Positions 8,489 to 15,810 of a stretch of 57,423 nucleotides of DNA are shown one piece after another. Within the stretch, counting starts at the first letter, position 1. Each line of letters opens with the position of its first letter. The notes beneath the pieces were generated by a model, which saw nothing but the letters and a program-made list of their open reading frames with translations, did no database searches and was not told the origin of the DNA. Position numbers and translations under genes: made by a program. This stretch comes from an uncultured Pseudophaeobacter sp. (GTDB lineage: Bacteria; Pseudomonadota; Alphaproteobacteria; Rhodobacterales; Rhodobacteraceae): positions 1-57,423 of the forward strand of contig CAJQNB010000019.1 of NCBI GenBank assembly GCA_905479575.1, in the 5' to 3' direction.

Positions 8489-8736
8489 TGGAGCTGTATG
8501 TGGGATATCTCGCGGCCTTTATGGGGACCATCTGCTGGCTGCCTCAGGCCTGGAAGGCCTGGGCCAGCCGGGATACATCTGGTCTGTCTCTGGCTGCAAA
8601 CTTGATGTTTCTGCTCACCGTCAGCCTGTGGTTTTTATATGGGATCATGGTCAACGACTGGCCGATCATGATTGCCAATATCTGTGCCATTCTCATTGTG
8701 GTGAGCATTGTCGCCGCCAAACTGCGTTATAAATAA
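8488..8736 (+). CDS. SemiSWEET-type PQ-loop transporter
   Basis: An 82-residue three-helix membrane protein with helices at about residues 4-24, 33-53 and 57-77. The first helix contains the PQ motif (WLPQAWKAW, residues 18-25) followed by RDTSGLSL, the hallmark of the MtN3/PQ-loop family. The second helix carries the LWFLYG segment and the third the conserved Asn of MIANI. SemiSWEETs dimerise to form a six-helix transporter; characterised ones move sugars, while eukaryotic PQ-loop relatives move cystine and cationic amino acids. The gene overlaps the Lys1-like stop by 1 bp (TGATG), and the Lys9-like gene starts 12 bp after it, so it is embedded in a lysine-degradation operon. I infer, without direct proof, that it carries lysine or a pathway intermediate. 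Confidence 0.9.
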   Translation: MELYVGYLAAFMGTICWLPQAWKAWASRDTSGLSLAANLMFLLTVSLWFLYGIMVNDWPIMIANICAILIVVSIVAAKLRYK

Positions 8737-8748
8737 GGGAGAACTCTC

Positions 8749-9891
8749 ATGACTATTCATTGGTGCGGCACCGGCCTCTCCGCCATTCCCGGCCTGCGTC
8801 GCCTGCTTGAGGCGGGCCATGATGTTGCCGTCTGGAACCGCACGGCCGACAAGGCCCGCGCGGCGGTCGGCGATCTGACCTCCAATATCCATGCCTTTGA
8901 CATCAACAACCTGGGCGAGATGCTGAGCCCCGCAGACGTTGTTGTCTCGATGCTGCCCGGCGACTGGCATGTAGCGCTGGCGGAGCTGGCGATCTCAAAA
9001 GGCGCCCATTTTGTTTCGTCCTCCTACATCGCGCCTGAAATGCGCGCGTTGGATGGCAAGGCCAAAGACGCCGGTGTGGCGCTGGTCAACGAGGTGGGGC
9101 TTGACCCTGGCATCGACCACCTGATGGCCCATGCGCTGGTGGATGAGTACAAGGCCTCAGCCGCCTTTGATCCGGCCAATGAGGTGAGCTTTCTGTCCTA
9201 TTGCGGCGGCATCCCAAAGACCCCCAACCCCTTCCGCTACAAATTCAGCTGGTCGCCCCTGGGCGTGCTGAAAGCGCTGCGCTCACCCTCGAAATCAATT
9301 CGTGATTTCAAAGAGCTGGACGTCGCCCGCCCCTGGGACGCGATCTCTACCTTTGACGCGCCCCTGCCCACACCAGAGAGCTTTGAAGTTTACCCCAACC
9401 GCGATTCCCTGCCCTTTATCGGCCAGTATGAGTTTGGCGCTGACTGGAAAGTAAAAGAGTTCGTCCGCGGCACCCTGCGTCTAAATGGCTGGGCGCAGGC
9501 CTGGGACGCTGTGTTCAAAGAGGTAGAAACCCTGGAAGGCGAAGCCGGAGATGCCCGACTGAAGGAAATGTCAGATCAGTTCTGGGAAGAAAACTCCTAT
9601 GATGAGGGCGAGCCCGACCGGGTTGTGCTCTGCGTCGATCTGAAGGCAGAAAAAGCAGGCGAGACCGTCTGGCACAAAACCTATGTGATGGATGCCTGGG
9701 GGGACGAACGTGGCACCGCCATGGCGCGTCTGGTCTCTTATCCGGTGTCCTATGCTATTGAGGCGGTGATGAACGGTAAGATCGACCCCGGCGTACACGC
9801 CGCCCCCAGCGATGCCGGGCTGGTCGCAGACTGGATGGGCAAGATCGGCACATTGGCGCAGCACTTGGAGGTCACCGACCGCCTCGCCTGA
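8749..9891 (+). CDS. Saccharopine dehydrogenase, glutamate-forming type (Lys9/SDH-like)
   Basis: A 380-residue enzyme that oxidises saccharopine to glutamate and 2-aminoadipate-6-semialdehyde. The N-terminal Rossmann domain starts WCGTGLSAIPGLRRLL and continues with VVVSMLPGDWHVALAELAI. The conserved substrate-domain signature NEVGLDPGIDHLMAH lies at about residues 114-128. AGGGAGA precedes the start. It is the last gene of the GST–Lys1–SemiSWEET–Lys9 operon, because a strong terminator follows 21 bp after the stop. The aminoadipate semialdehyde dehydrogenase needed for the next step is not obviously encoded in this window; the two ALDH genes further along are not linked to this operon. Confidence 0.92.
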   Translation: MTIHWCGTGLSAIPGLRRLLEAGHDVAVWNRTADKARAAVGDLTSNIHAFDINNLGEMLSPADVVVSMLPGDWHVALAELAISKGAHFVSSSYIAPEMRALDGKAKDAGVALVNEVGLDPGIDHLMAHALVDEYKASAAFDPANEVSFLSYCGGIPKTPNPFRYKFSWSPLGVLKALRSPSKSIRDFKELDVARPWDAISTFDAPLPTPESFEVYPNRDSLPFIGQYEFGADWKVKEFVRGTLRLNGWAQAWDAVFKEVETLEGEAGDARLKEMSDQFWEENSYDEGEPDRVVLCVDLKAEKAGETVWHKTYVMDAWGDERGTAMARLVSYPVSYAIEAVMNGKIDPGVHAAPSDAGLVADWMGKIGTLAQHLEVTDRLA

Positions 9892-9912
9892 GACCTCGGA
9901 TAATCGACATTT

Positions 9913-9942
9913 AAAGGGCCTGCGCAAGCGGGCCCTTTTTTG
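9913..9942 (+). terminator. Rho-independent terminator of the saccharopine operon
   Basis: AAAGGGCC (9913-9920) pairs perfectly with GGCCCTTT (9931-9938) around a 10-nt loop, and the right arm runs into a T-tract (TTTTTT from 9936). Confidence 0.9.
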
Positions 9943-10054
9943 GTTCTCCCCTTTTTGATACGTCCCAAGTCTCGCTGGACTGCGGCTTGGATGTCGCTTG
10001 CACTTGCCAGCCTGCTGGTGTCGGGTAGACCCAGTTCTGTTAGGAGTGGCCCTG

Positions 10055-10648
10055 ATGAAGATCGGTAGAAAATTCTCGGCGCCAAAGGGCACCACGCTGT
10101 TCAGCCCTGGACAGGAGTGCCCCGGATTTCTGGTCCTGAAACAGGGCTGTATCAAGGTCACCCTGACTGGCAGCAGCGGCCGCGAGGTGGTACTGTACCG
10201 GGTGCACCCCGGTGAGGTCTGCCTGCAGACCTTTACCTGCCTGATCGAGGATCAAACCTATGCCGCGGAGGGTGTAGTCGAAGAAGATCTGCACGGAGAT
10301 CTGATCCCGGCAGGCCAGTTTCGACAGGTGATCGAACAGGATGAGGCCTTTCGCAATGACGTGCTGACCTCCGTTGCGCTGCGGTTCAGCGAATACCAGC
10401 AACTGATCGAAGACGTCGCGCTGACAGGGTTTGACGCCCGCCTTGCCAAGGTGCTGCTGCGTCTTGTCGATGCTACCGGGATCGTGCCTGTCACCCACAC
10501 CGCGCTGGCGGCTGAAACTGCCTCGGGGCGCGCATATGTGTCGCGTCGCCTGGCGGAATTTGCCCGCCGTGGCCTGGTCGAACAGCTCTCGGACGGTATT
10601 CACATCTGCAATGCACCTGAGCTGGCGCAGATTGCCGAACAAAAATAG
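10055..10648 (+). CDS. Crp/Fnr-family transcriptional regulator
   Basis: A 197-residue regulator. The N-terminal cyclic-nucleotide-binding-like beta barrel (about 5-105) carries GTTLFSPGQECPGFLVLKQG and VLYRVHPGEVC. The C-terminal helix-turn-helix (about 145-190) reads TALAAETASGRAYVSRRLAEF-RRGLVE. Cys residues (in ECPGF, GCIKV, GEVCLQTFTC) are present but do not form the N-terminal Fnr [4Fe-4S] pattern, so cluster binding is unlikely, while thiol or persulfide sensing is conceivable. The start at 10055 has a TAGGAG 9 bp upstream. It is followed by a palindromic site and by a small DUF2892 membrane protein gene, a pair often seen near sulfur/redox functions. Autoregulation or control of the DUF2892 gene is my inference. 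Confidence 0.9.
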   Translation: MKIGRKFSAPKGTTLFSPGQECPGFLVLKQGCIKVTLTGSSGREVVLYRVHPGEVCLQTFTCLIEDQTYAAEGVVEEDLHGDLIPAGQFRQVIEQDEAFRNDVLTSVALRFSEYQQLIEDVALTGFDARLAKVLLRLVDATGIVPVTHTALAAETASGRAYVSRRLAEFARRGLVEQLSDGIHICNAPELAQIAEQK

Positions 10649-10664
10649 ATTTCTTGGCCAATCT

Positions 10665-10679
10665 GGTGACTCTGTCACC
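10665..10679. promoter_or_regulatory. Palindromic candidate operator between Crp/Fnr gene and DUF2892 gene
   Basis: GGTGAC-TCT-GTCACC is a perfect inverted repeat, followed at 10682 by another CTGTCAC half-site-like copy. A possible -10 (TATACT, 10702-10707) lies downstream and the DUF2892 start is at 10738. The position upstream of a likely promoter suits a Crp/Fnr-family regulator acting as activator or repressor. Confidence 0.55.
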
Positions 10680-10737
10680 GTCTGTCACATCTTGGTTTTG
10701 CTATACTATTCGCAGCACCGCAAAAGGAGATCTTCCC

Positions 10738-10929
10738 ATGACCAAGAACGAAGGCAAAATCGACCGCATCCTGCGCGTCATCGCCGGTATCGTCCTGCTC
10801 TCGCTTGTCTTTATCGGCCCCCAGTCGCTTTGGGGCTTGATCGGGATCGTGCCTCTGGCCACTGGCCTGCTGGGCAACTGCCCGCTCTACACAATCCTTG
10901 GTATCAACACCTGCCCGCTGAAAAGCTGA
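10738..10929 (+). CDS. DUF2892 (YgaP-like) two-helix membrane protein
   Basis: A 63-residue protein with N-terminal MTKNEGKIDRILRVIAGIVL, a first hydrophobic helix (about 13-28) and a second helix (about 31-47), ending in NCPLYTILGINTCPLKS. This is the DUF2892/YgaP-like transmembrane domain, which in other proteins is fused to rhodanese domains; the C-P-L-Y and T-C-P-L cysteines are typical. An AAGGAGA ribosome site precedes the ATG. An independent promoter is likely (see the palindromic site). Probable role in sulfur or persulfide handling at the inner membrane, by family association only. Confidence 0.9.
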   Translation: MTKNEGKIDRILRVIAGIVLLSLVFIGPQSLWGLIGIVPLATGLLGNCPLYTILGINTCPLKS

Positions 10930-10969
10930 CGGCAGAAGGCGTATAATTTGGCGGAATTCTGCGCCCTTT

Positions 10970-10998
10970 GGCCAGCCTGTTTCACTGGGCTGGCCTTT
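10970..10998 (+). terminator. Hairpin terminator after the DUF2892 gene
   Basis: GGCCAGCC (10970-10977) and GGCTGGCC (10988-10995) form a perfect 8-bp stem with a 10-nt loop. Only three Ts follow, so termination may be moderate. Confidence 0.6.
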
Positions 10999-11091
10999 GC
11001 AGATGCGCACCTCTTTGCGCTAGATCATATCTTTCTGTCCCGGCCCGTTCTATAGGCGCGCTTCCCCATTCCTGGTGAAGAGACCCAGCCT

Positions 11092-12768
11092 ATGACCCGC
11101 GCCGCAACATCACCTATGAAACGCTCCGAGCTTTTGATGCCCGCAGGCAACCTGCGCAAGCTCAAGCTGGCCATTTTATACGGGGCTGATGCGGTCTATC
11201 TCGGCACCCCGGATATGTCCCTGCGCACCAAATCCGAGTTCTCGCTGGAGGAGGTGATCGAGGGTGTAGCCTTCTGTCACGCCCATGGGCGGCGCGCCTA
11301 TCTGACCCTGAACCTGTTTTCCCACAACAAAGACATCGAAAAGCTGGACGAATATATCGACACCGTCCGCAAGGTGCGCCCCGATGGTTTGATCATCGCA
11401 GACCCCGGCGTCTTTCAATACGTCAAGGACCGCGCCCCCGAGCTGCCGCTGCATATTTCAACCCAAAGCAATATCTGCTCCTGGCTGTCGGTCAAATTCT
11501 GGCAGGATCAGGGGGCTGAGCTCTGCGTTCTGGCCCGCGAAGTTTCGTTTTCTGAGCTGAAAGAGATCCGCGAAAAATGCCCGGATATCAAGCTGGAGGC
11601 CTTTGTACATGGGGCCATGTGCATGACCTATTCCGGCCGCTGCCTGCTGTCGAACTTTATGGCCGAACGCGGTGCCAATCAGGGCAATTGCGCCAATTCC
11701 TGCCGCTGGAACTATAGCTTCCGCATGCGCCTGAAGGACGGCACCGTGCAGGATCTTCAGATCACCGATGACAACGCCGATATGTTCGAATTCCTGCTGG
11801 AAGAGGGCTGCCGCCCCGGTGAGCTGATGCCGATTGAGGAAGACGCGCGCGGCTCCTACATCCTCAATTCCAAAGATCTCTGCATCATGCCAAAGCTGAA
11901 CGAATACCTGGAGATCGGCGTTGACAGTCTCAAGGTTGAGGGACGCGGCAAGTCTGAATACTACTGCGCCATCGTCGCCCGTGCCTACCGCATGGCGATT
12001 GATGACTACTACGCAGACCCGGAAAACTGGGACCCCAAACCCTATATGCGCGAGCTGGAGGCGGTGGGCAATCGCGGCTACACCCTGGCCTTCCATGAGG
12101 GCCGGTTGACCAATTACGCCCATAATTACGAACACACCGCCTCTCTAGCGCAGTGGGAGTATGCCGGTGTCGTCACCGAGGTGACAGAGGATGCCTTTCT
12201 GGTGGAGGTGAAGAACAAGCTGGTCGCCGGCGAGGTGCTGGAGTTTGTCTCTCCCATCGCGCGCGAGACTGTGCTGTTGCGGGTCTACGACTTTGAAAAC
12301 GCCACCACTGGGCAAAGAACAGAGGTCGTGCAGGGTAGCACCAAGACGGTGATCCGCCTGCCCTTCACCCTGTTCGACCACGAAGACATCGACGCGCTAA
12401 AGCTGCGGTTCCCGCAGTATTCGGTGATGCGCAAGGAACGCGCCCTGACCGAGGAACAATGGAACCGGGTGCGGTTTGACAAGCTCACCCAGGGGTTGGA
12501 GATCAGCGGCAAGGAAAACCCCGCCGCCTATGCCAAGCGTCGCGATGCCCTAGCCAACAGCATCGAGGAAGACGGCAATACCCGCCGTTTTAAAACCAAT
12601 CGTATTGGTGTCGAGGGCTGTTGCGGCAAAGGCTGCAACGGCTGCATGATCTTCTGGCAGGATGACCAATACGCCCGCGCCCGCGACGTGCTGCTCAAGC
12701 GCAAACAGGGCCAGCAGCTCAGCCGGGCCGAGGCCGCTGAGCTGAAACAGGCAGTCCCGCAGCTGTAG
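11092..12768 (+). CDS. U32-family protein, TrhP/YegQ-like, with extra C-terminal cysteine motif
   Basis: A 558-residue protein. The core (about 10-330) is the U32 domain: ELLMPAGNLRKLKLAILYGADAVYLG at the N-terminus in pieces, HISTQSNICS, and the four-cysteine cluster region VHGAMCMTYSGRC...GNCANSCRW. U32 proteins were named as peptidases, but characterised bacterial members (TrhP, RlhA, UbiU/V) act in prephenate-dependent tRNA or rRNA hydroxylation or O2-independent ubiquinone hydroxylation, with Fe-S clusters on such cysteines. Length and sequence fit the TrhP type, suggesting 5-hydroxyuridine formation at tRNA position 34. The last 60 residues add GCCGKGCNGCMIFW (Cys510, 511, 515, 518) followed by a charged tail, not part of the minimal U32 fold. 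A GAAGAG precedes the ATG at 11092; a second start at 11116 is possible. Confidence 0.88.
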   Translation: MTRAATSPMKRSELLMPAGNLRKLKLAILYGADAVYLGTPDMSLRTKSEFSLEEVIEGVAFCHAHGRRAYLTLNLFSHNKDIEKLDEYIDTVRKVRPDGLIIADPGVFQYVKDRAPELPLHISTQSNICSWLSVKFWQDQGAELCVLAREVSFSELKEIREKCPDIKLEAFVHGAMCMTYSGRCLLSNFMAERGANQGNCANSCRWNYSFRMRLKDGTVQDLQITDDNADMFEFLLEEGCRPGELMPIEEDARGSYILNSKDLCIMPKLNEYLEIGVDSLKVEGRGKSEYYCAIVARAYRMAIDDYYADPENWDPKPYMRELEAVGNRGYTLAFHEGRLTNYAHNYEHTASLAQWEYAGVVTEVTEDAFLVEVKNKLVAGEVLEFVSPIARETVLLRVYDFENATTGQRTEVVQGSTKTVIRLPFTLFDHEDIDALKLRFPQYSVMRKERALTEEQWNRVRFDKLTQGLEISGKENPAAYAKRRDALANSIEEDGNTRRFKTNRIGVEGCCGKGCNGCMIFWQDDQYARARDVLLKRKQGQQLSRAEAAELKQAVPQL

Positions 12769-12875
12769 ATGATCTGCCCGCCAATGCCCCAACTTCAGGG
12801 GCACAGGGTCCGGGGCCTCAGGTTACGCGACCTCGGATTTCGGGGGCTTAGTCCACTGGGTTCTGGCCCTCATCA

Positions 12876-12895
12876 GATCGGCCTAACGGCCGATC
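12876..12895. terminator. Stem-loop between two convergent genes
   Basis: GATCGGCC and GGCCGATC form a perfect 8-bp stem with loop TAAC. It overlaps the last codons of the DUF3775 gene (minus) and lies 108 bp after the U32 gene stop. No T-tract on either side, so it may serve as a transcript-end stabiliser rather than an intrinsic terminator. Confidence 0.4.
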
Positions 12896-13206
12896 ACATC
12901 ATCCTCGACATCCTGCACATCGACGCCCAGCGCATCCAGACCAGCCTCTATGTTGTCGGCCAGATGTGGGGTGCCAATCAGATAGTCAGCCGTCGGGGTA
13001 GAGGCCTCAGATTTGGCTGTTGCAATGGCTTCGGCCAGTTCTTCCGGCTCAAAACTGCCCCGGCCAACCCACATGATTGCGGTGAGTTCCGCCTGCTCAT
13101 CTATGCCCAGGCGGTCGATAAAGGCGCGCAGTTCGCCCTCTGCCCGTCCCAGCTCCCGTGCCATCAGGGCCACCTGTGCAATCTTGCGTGTGGAAATCTC
13201 CAGCAT
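12883..13206 (-). CDS. DUF3775 domain protein
   Basis: A 107-residue soluble protein that fits the DUF3775 family along its length: MLEISTRKIAQVALMARELG at the N-terminus, then AIMWVGRGSFEPEELAEAI and TADYLIGTPHLADNIEAGL, ending in an acidic tail. A GAGGGAGA ribosome site lies upstream of the ATG at 13206. No function is known; the family is restricted mainly to Alphaproteobacteria. It is the last minus-strand gene downstream of the adenylate cyclase, 106 bp away, and may be in the same transcript. Confidence 0.88.
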   Translation of the reverse strand: MLEISTRKIAQVALMARELGRAEGELRAFIDRLGIDEQAELTAIMWVGRGSFEPEELAEAIATAKSEASTPTADYLIGTPHLADNIEAGLDALGVDVQDVEDDVIGR

Positions 13207-13312
13207 TTTCCGTCTCCCTCTGTTCGCCGTTAGGACCATCAGACAGCAGCACAACCCGAGGGTCTTTGATCTGGGGCAAGAAACCAGCGATGGAGCAAAT
13301 GGCCCGGCGCGC

Positions 13313-14599
13313 TTAGCCCTCCAGTGCCCCACGTCCGAAGATTTCGACCCAGCTGCTGCGCCCGCGCAAATGCTCCGTCGGCAGCGCAGACCAACCCTCG
13401 CGCGCGGGCTCGCTTCCTGCCGCCTGCAGCACCGCCGCCGAGGCAATCACATCCACGCCTGCCGATTTGGTCAACTCTTCCAGACGCGCCGCCGTATTCA
13501 CCGTATCGCCAAAAACCGAATACTCCAAACGCTGGGCATCGCCGACCACACCGGAAAAAACCTCGCCCAGATGCAGACCAATCCCCACACGCACCGGTTT
13601 GCGCCCCTCAGCCTGACGCTCCCTGCCCCAGTCCTTCAGCTCCGCCAGCAGATCATCGACACAGGCTAGGGACCGGGCCGCAGCGCTCTCGCCTTCAAAC
13701 AGGATCATTGCAGCATCGCCGATGAACTTGTCGATCATACCCTGGTTCTGTCCCACCGCACGCTGCACGCGGCGGCGAAACTCGCTGATATAGGCGCCGA
13801 CTTCTTCCGGTGCCCGGCCCTCGGACCACTGGGTAAAGCCGCGAATATCGACAAACATCACCACCATTTCCTGCTGGCGCCCTTTGCGCAGCTCGCTCAG
13901 CTCACCCGCCGCCAGCCGGTCCGCCATCTGCGCCGGTAGATAACGGGTAAGATTGGCGCGGGCGCGGGCATCCGTAATCGAACTATGCAACAGCTGCCGC
14001 GCCCGGTAGGCGGCCACAATCAACACCAACCCGCCCAGGGCAATCATCACAATCCGCACCATATTTGGGGGCAACAGCAGCATGAACTCGGCACGCGCAG
14101 CCAGGTCAGGTGTGATTTCTTCGGGCTGCCAGAGCGTCAGATAGAACAGACCTCCCACCGTCAGCACCACACAATAGGCCTGCAAATAAGGATTAAACCG
14201 CAACACTGCAAAGGCCAGAATAACCGGCACCAGCCAGGTGGGTGGCAACAAAAAGGTCAGCTCCCCGGGAAAGCCAGTATTGCTCAGTCCCGCCCATGTG
14301 TTCACCAGCATAAACAGACAATCCAGCGTCACCGCTGGCCAGACCATCCAGCGCCGAAACCGCCCCGAGGTGGCCAGCCAATAAGAGATCGCCCCCAGGA
14401 CAAAATACGACAGCAGCGTGAGCAGCGCTAATAGCCACTGGATCCTCAGATAAGACTGGTCTGCGCCCTCTCCCTTTACCAGGATCAAGAAGGCGGCCAA
14501 TAAACAACCAGCCACGGCGACACGCAGAACGGCCACCATCCGCTCAACCTTCACCTCCGCCTGACGCAGTAGTTTTGTATCCAGAGGTTCGCTTTTCAT
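13313..14599 (-). CDS. Membrane-bound class III adenylate cyclase
   Basis: A 428-residue protein. About six hydrophobic helices (roughly 22-42, 53-77, 84-101, 118-134, 139-157 and 178-199) are followed by a cytoplasmic linker and a class III cyclase catalytic domain (about 240-405). Metal-binding Asp251 is in VMFVDIRGFTQWSE and Asp295 in KFIGDAAM. Lys291 and Asp365 (SVFGDTVNTAARL) are the pair expected for ATP rather than GTP, and the transition-state Asn/Arg are in NTAARL. So cAMP synthesis is predicted. The start codon overlaps the rmuC stop by 1 bp (TAATG). An association with two DNA-repair genes in one operon is unusual, and the membrane sensor part matches no named sensory domain that I recognise. 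Confidence 0.92.
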   Translation of the reverse strand: MKSEPLDTKLLRQAEVKVERMVAVLRVAVAGCLLAAFLILVKGEGADQSYLRIQWLLALLTLLSYFVLGAISYWLATSGRFRRWMVWPAVTLDCLFMLVNTWAGLSNTGFPGELTFLLPPTWLVPVILAFAVLRFNPYLQAYCVVLTVGGLFYLTLWQPEEITPDLAARAEFMLLLPPNMVRIVMIALGGLVLIVAAYRARQLLHSSITDARARANLTRYLPAQMADRLAAGELSELRKGRQQEMVVMFVDIRGFTQWSEGRAPEEVGAYISEFRRRVQRAVGQNQGMIDKFIGDAAMILFEGESAAARSLACVDDLLAELKDWGRERQAEGRKPVRVGIGLHLGEVFSGVVGDAQRLEYSVFGDTVNTAARLEELTKSAGVDVIASAAVLQAAGSEPAREGWSALPTEHLRGRSSWVEIFGRGALEG

Positions 14600-15810
14600 T
14601 ATGGGGTCTGCTCCAGGGGCGCAATAGTGCCAGCGACATCGCCGGCGATCTCTTCAAAATCAAAATTATCCAAACGCTTGGCCCGTTTTCCGGCCTTTTC
14701 AGCGCTGACTTGGATCTCTGCAATATCCTTGGCGGCCTGGCCAAAATGGCGGTCCAGATTGCCCACCCGTTCCCCTAAGCGTTCCATATCCCGGTACAAA
14801 AGCCCCAATTCAGACCGTATCGCCCCGGCCTGTTCGCGCATCCGCGCATCCTTGAGAATCGCGCGCATGGTATTCAGTGTCGCCATGCAGGTGGTGGGAG
14901 AGACAATCCAGACCTTGGCGGCAAAACCTTCCCGCACCACGGCGGTGAAGTTGGCGTGCAGCTCTGCATAAACTGCCTCTGAGGGCAGAAACATCAACGC
15001 GCCTTCGGCGGTTTCACCGTCAATAATGTATTTTTCCGAGATCGCAGTGATATGCGCCCGCAGCGCCGCTTTCATTTGCCGAATGGCATAGGCTTTCTCG
15101 TCGCGGCTCTCGGCCCGGTGCAGCGCCTCATAGGGCTCCAGCGGGAATTTGCTGTCGATGACAATTGGCCCCGGCGGGTTGGGCAGATGCACCAGGCAAT
15201 CAGCGCGTTTGCCGTTGCTCAGGGTGGCCTGCATTGTGTAGCTGCCCGCCGGCAGCGCCTTGGAGACAATGTCAAACAGCTGAATTTCCCCAAAGGCACC
15301 GCGAGTTTGCTTGTTGGACAAAATGTCCTGCAGCCCCAACACATCCCCCGACAGCTTGGTGATATTGTCCTGTGCCTTGTCGATCACCGCCAGACGTTCC
15401 TGCAACTGGGTGAGCGAGGTCACCGTGCGTTTGCTGCTGCCATGCAGGCTTTCCTGCATGCGCTCCTGCATCTGCGCCATGGACTGCGCCTGGCGCAGGG
15501 CATTGTCCGCCAGCCGGTCATTCATATGCTGCTGCACCGCAGTCAGGCGCGCCTCTACCGTCTGCACCATCTGCACCTGTGCGCTCGCCTGGGTGTCGGA
15601 CACATGCTGCAAACCGCCCTGCAATTGATGCACAGATTGGCCCAGCTGGCCGATCTGCCCCGTGAGCGGCCCCATGGCCCGCGCCACCCGCGCCGAAGCC
15701 CGCAGAGACAGGATGAGCAGCAACACCAGCAGGGCAGAAAACCCGCCTGCCAGAAGGATCAGCAGCCCGACCTCATTCATTGCCTGAACTGCCTCCTCCA
15801 TGCCCTCCAT
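14599..15810 (-). CDS. rmuC: DNA recombination protein RmuC
   Basis: About 403 residues. An N-terminal membrane helix (LLILLAGGFSALLVLLLILSL) is followed by a long coiled coil (about 45-150) and then the RmuC nuclease-like domain (about 160-370). Characteristic motifs are TRGAFGEIQL, VIDSKFPLEPYEAL, EGALMFLPSEAVYAEL and VWIVSPTTCMATL. RmuC limits inversions at short inverted repeats and restrains recombination; a PD-(D/E)XK-like fold has been proposed. Start: an ATG at 15810 overlaps the mutL stop (TGATG), indicating coupling; ATGs at 15801 and 15780 are alternatives, the last with a GAGGAGG 11 bp upstream. Middle gene of mutL–rmuC–cyclase. Confidence 0.9.
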   Translation of the reverse strand: MEGMEEAVQAMNEVGLLILLAGGFSALLVLLLILSLRASARVARAMGPLTGQIGQLGQSVHQLQGGLQHVSDTQASAQVQMVQTVEARLTAVQQHMNDRLADNALRQAQSMAQMQERMQESLHGSSKRTVTSLTQLQERLAVIDKAQDNITKLSGDVLGLQDILSNKQTRGAFGEIQLFDIVSKALPAGSYTMQATLSNGKRADCLVHLPNPPGPIVIDSKFPLEPYEALHRAESRDEKAYAIRQMKAALRAHITAISEKYIIDGETAEGALMFLPSEAVYAELHANFTAVVREGFAAKVWIVSPTTCMATLNTMRAILKDARMREQAGAIRSELGLLYRDMERLGERVGNLDRHFGQAAKDIAEIQVSAEKAGKRAKRLDNFDFEEIAGDVAGTIAPLEQTP

